DNA of 7,623 nucleotides from Desulfotignum sp. (GTDB lineage: Bacteria; Desulfobacterota; Desulfobacteria; Desulfobacterales; Desulfobacteraceae). The stretch is from assembly GCA_011390235.1 (NCBI GenBank), contig JAABSS010000006.1:1-7623 (forward strand), in the 5' to 3' direction. Positions 5,528 through 7,623 of the stretch are shown piece after piece; position 1 is the first letter of the stretch; every line of letters begins with the position of its first letter. The notes beneath the pieces were generated by a model. That model saw only the letters and a list, made by a program, of their open reading frames with translations. It made no database searches and had not been told where the DNA came from. The translations under genes and the position numbers were made by a program.

Positions 5528-7003
5528 ATGAATGTATCTGATTTGACTGCTTCTGCTGCACCTGATACTGCAAGACAATCAATTCCAAAAGTACCAACAG
5601 GCATCCGGGGACTGGATGCAATCCTTCATGGGGGTGTGCCAAAGGGGCATACCGTACTGTTCAGCGGTGGACCGGGCACGGGAAAGACACTTTTGGCCAT
5701 GGAATTTCTTTATCGCAGCGCCCTGACCGGCGAACCCGGCTTGTTCCTCTCTTTTGAGGAGCAGGCAGATGATATACGGGCCAATGCTTTGTCCATCGGA
5801 CTGGACATGAGCGACTTGGAGCAGTCCAGAAAATTGAAGATCCTGAATTTTCAGATTCCCCACGGAGCTGTTCGGGCCGGGGATTTTACCATCCAGGGTT
5901 TGTTGACACTCATCAAAGGAAACCTTGATGCACTGAAAGCAACAACAATTGTACTGGATGCCGTGGATGTGCTCCTGCGGATTTTTGGTGATTCTGAACG
6001 TGAGCAGGAAGAGATGTATATTTTAAATGACTGGCTCCGGAAACAGTCTTTGACGACAATTCTCACAGTTAAATCCATGGCCCTGGAAAAAGAGTCATAT
6101 TCTTTTCTGGACTTTATGGCTGACTGCATCATCTCCCTGGACCAGAGAACAATAGGACAGGTCCGCACCAGAAGATTGAATGTAATTAAATATCGGGGGT
6201 CTGATTTTCTCAGCAATGAACACCCCTATATTATTTCTCCCAATGGCGTTGTACTGATGCCTGTTTCTGCGGGGTCACTGGATTATGCGGTACATAAAAA
6301 ACGTGTCTCCACCGGAAATGCCTTCTTTGACAAGATTATGGGAGGCGGTTTTTTCAAAGGTTCCAGCATCATTTTTTCAGGCCCCAGTGGTTCGGGCAAA
6401 ACCACGCTGGCCACAACTTTTACCCGGGCAGCCTGCAGCCGCGGTGAAAAAACGCTATACATATCTTTTGAGGAGAGCCCGGATGTATTGTTTTCCCGGT
6501 CAAAAAGCATAGGAATCGATCTGCAGCAGGATGTGGATGCAAACCGGCTGTGTTTGCTTTCCCTGCTTCCGGAATCCGCCGGGATTGAACAACACCTGCT
6601 CTGGATATCTGATGCAATCGATGCGTTTGATCCGAACCATCTTGTTGTTGATGCCATATCCGCATGCAGGCGGATGGATTCTGAAAAGGCGGCTTTTGAT
6701 TTGCTTTTGCGCCTGATTATTATCTGCAGAAAAAGAGAAACAACCTGCCTGTATACGAATCAAATTGATATGATGGATCAGGTCTTGCAAATCACCGGGC
6801 ACAGGATTGCTTCCCTGGTCGATACTTTGGTGACCCTCCATTACGTGGATGAGGGCACAAGGCTTGCCCGCAGGCTTCTGGTGGTCAAGTCCCGGGGTTC
6901 AGACCATTCCATGAGATACCATGATTTTGTTATTACCGGTCGGGGAATTGAGTTGGCATCCTCTGGAAATAAGGGTGAACAAACAAAAAACCAGGAAGGA
7001 TAA
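5528..7003 (+). CDS. kaiC: KaiC-family double-domain ATPase
   Basis: A 491-residue protein with two RecA-like KaiC domains, CI and CII, which in cyanobacteria form hexameric rings with ATPase and autokinase activity. CI has Walker A GGPGTGKT (47-54), the catalytic pair Glu77-Glu78 and Walker B Asp144. CII has GPSGSGKT (285-292), Glu315-Glu316 and Walker B Asp375. Both domains keep the residues for ATP binding and hydrolysis. The CII phosphosite loop can be aligned by eye with Synechococcus KaiC: Thr426, Ser431 and Thr432 correspond to Thr423, Ala428 and Ser429. One of the two main phosphosites is therefore lost and the other is Ser instead of Thr. The chain ends soon after the FVITGRG segment, without the 25-30 residue tail that carries the A-loop and KaiA-binding peptide of the 519-residue cyanobacterial protein. 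GGAGA lies 7 bases before the ATG. kaiB follows after 5 bases. Confidence 0.93.
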   Translation: MNVSDLTASAAPDTARQSIPKVPTGIRGLDAILHGGVPKGHTVLFSGGPGTGKTLLAMEFLYRSALTGEPGLFLSFEEQADDIRANALSIGLDMSDLEQSRKLKILNFQIPHGAVRAGDFTIQGLLTLIKGNLDALKATTIVLDAVDVLLRIFGDSEREQEEMYILNDWLRKQSLTTILTVKSMALEKESYSFLDFMADCIISLDQRTIGQVRTRRLNVIKYRGSDFLSNEHPYIISPNGVVLMPVSAGSLDYAVHKKRVSTGNAFFDKIMGGGFFKGSSIIFSGPSGSGKTTLATTFTRAACSRGEKTLYISFEESPDVLFSRSKSIGIDLQQDVDANRLCLLSLLPESAGIEQHLLWISDAIDAFDPNHLVVDAISACRRMDSEKAAFDLLLRLIIICRKRETTCLYTNQIDMMDQVLQITGHRIASLVDTLVTLHYVDEGTRLARRLLVVKSRGSDHSMRYHDFVITGRGIELASSGNKGEQTKNQEG

Positions 7004-7008
7004 GGAAG

Positions 7009-7320
7009 ATGAACGGAAAATCACTTGCTGGGGATTTTAAAGAACAAAAATATTATGAGTTCATCTTGTTTGTCGCCGGTAATGAACCCAATTCCATGAT
7101 GGCCAGAAAGAATCTGACCGACCTGTGTGAACAGGAACTCAAAGGCAGGGCCAAAGTGAAGATAGTGGATGTTATGGAGGATTTTGACACTGCTGCAGCG
7201 CATAATATTCTTTTGACCCCGACCCTGCTGATAAAAAATGCAAACCCTGACATCATGGTGATAGGCAACCTGAATAACCGCAAAAAAGTCCGGGCCGCTT
7301 TAAACCTGCCTTTGGAGTAA
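7009..7320 (+). CDS. kaiB: KaiB-family protein
   Basis: A 103-residue KaiB, the thioredoxin-like, fold-switching partner that binds the CI ring of KaiC. The first strand and loop read FILFVAGNEPNS (18-29), the counterpart of LYVAGNTPNS in cyanobacterial KaiB. A middle KIVDV strand (51-55) follows, then LLTPTLL (68-74), matching the conserved ATPTL segment. The segment IGNLNNRKKV (85-94) corresponds to IGDLSNREKV, with Asn in place of Asp. The acidic C-terminal tail of cyanobacterial KaiB is absent. The ATG has AGGAAGGA (6993-7000) 8 bases upstream, inside the end of kaiC. The 5-base gap to kaiC and 4-base gap to the next gene show a single operon. Confidence 0.94.
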   Translation: MNGKSLAGDFKEQKYYEFILFVAGNEPNSMMARKNLTDLCEQELKGRAKVKIVDVMEDFDTAAAHNILLTPTLLIKNANPDIMVIGNLNNRKKVRAALNLPLE

Positions 7321-7324
7321 AACA

Positions 7325-7623
7325 ATGCCTGATAATATGGAACAACTGCAAAAAAGACTGCATGATGCGGAAAACATTGTGGAAGCACTCAGAAGCCAGG
7401 AGGTGGATGCGGTGGTGACCAAAAGCAATGTGGCACTTCTGCGGCTCCGGCAGACCGAGGAAAAACTGCGCAAGAGTGAAGAGCACCTTCGGATGGCGCT
7501 CCAAATCGGGAAAATCGGCACAAGATATCTGGATTTTCAATCAGAAGAAGTTGATATGTCAGAAAGGGCCAGACAGATCCATTGTCTGCCTTTGGAAGGA
7601 GAGGTGACAGTTGCGCAGATACT
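7325..7623 (+). CDS. PAS-domain sensor protein, probably a histidine kinase (N-terminal part)
   Basis: The frame is open from ATG 7325 to the window end, giving 99 complete codons, and GGAG (7314-7317) lies 7 bases before the start. Residues 1-55 form a charged helix that includes IVEALRSQEVDAVV (18-31), a pattern often found at the start of PAS sensor kinases. From about residue 52 the sequence EEHLRMALQIGKIGTRYLDF looks like the first helix and strands of a PAS_3-type domain, followed by the ERARQIHCLPL segment usual in that fold. No membrane segment is seen, so a cytoplasmic sensor is likely. The kinase part would lie beyond the window. Its place directly after kaiB suggests that it takes input from or gives output to KaiBC. 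A diguanylate cyclase or other PAS-linked output cannot be excluded. Confidence 0.75.
   Translation, partial: MPDNMEQLQKRLHDAENIVEALRSQEVDAVVTKSNVALLRLRQTEEKLRKSEEHLRMALQIGKIGTRYLDFQSEEVDMSERARQIHCLPLEGEVTVAQI

Overview
The window looks like chromosomal DNA from an anaerobic or facultative Gram-negative bacterium of the Desulfobacterota (deltaproteobacterial) type. This assignment is inference. It rests on a molybdenum-hydroxylase FAD subunit with an iron-sulfur insert, a KaiC/KaiB pair followed by a PAS-domain sensor protein, and moderate GC coding DNA separated by AT-rich gaps with many short palindromes. No rRNA, tRNA, insertion sequence, phage gene or CRISPR array was seen.

Layout. Positions 1-2041 (+) hold the last codons of an upstream gene, then an FAD-binding subunit of the xanthine dehydrogenase / 4-hydroxybenzoyl-CoA reductase family (33-1007), then a PfkB-type phosphofructokinase (1088-2041). 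A convergent gap (2042-2187) carries three short palindromic tandem repeats and a symmetric hairpin that could terminate transcription from both sides. The membrane protease gene ftsH lies on the minus strand (2188-4155). Its translation start is placed at an internal ATG because that ATG has a good ribosome binding site. Upstream of ftsH, on the same strand, I read two small open frames (48 and 56 codons) and a 10-bp inverted repeat that includes the start codon of the first one.

From 4742 all genes are on the plus strand. A 129-residue charged coiled-coil protein (4742-5131) resembles small stress-response coiled-coil proteins. A 396-base gap (5132-5527) without a convincing gene holds three hairpins and a palindromic operator-like site. 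Then comes a tight operon: kaiC (5528-7003), kaiB (7009-7320) and a PAS-type sensor protein, probably a histidine kinase, cut by the window end (7325 onward). The gaps between these three genes are 5 and 4 bases.

How the genes may work together. KaiC is a double-domain RecA-like ATPase and KaiB its partner. No kaiA is present, KaiC lacks the C-terminal tail that KaiA uses, and one of its two classical phosphosites is Ala. The locus therefore looks like a KaiBC switch or stress-signalling module feeding a PAS sensor kinase, rather than a cyanobacterial three-protein clock. The neighbouring ftsH and coiled-coil gene fit a stress or protein-quality-control theme, but adjacency is the only evidence for that link.
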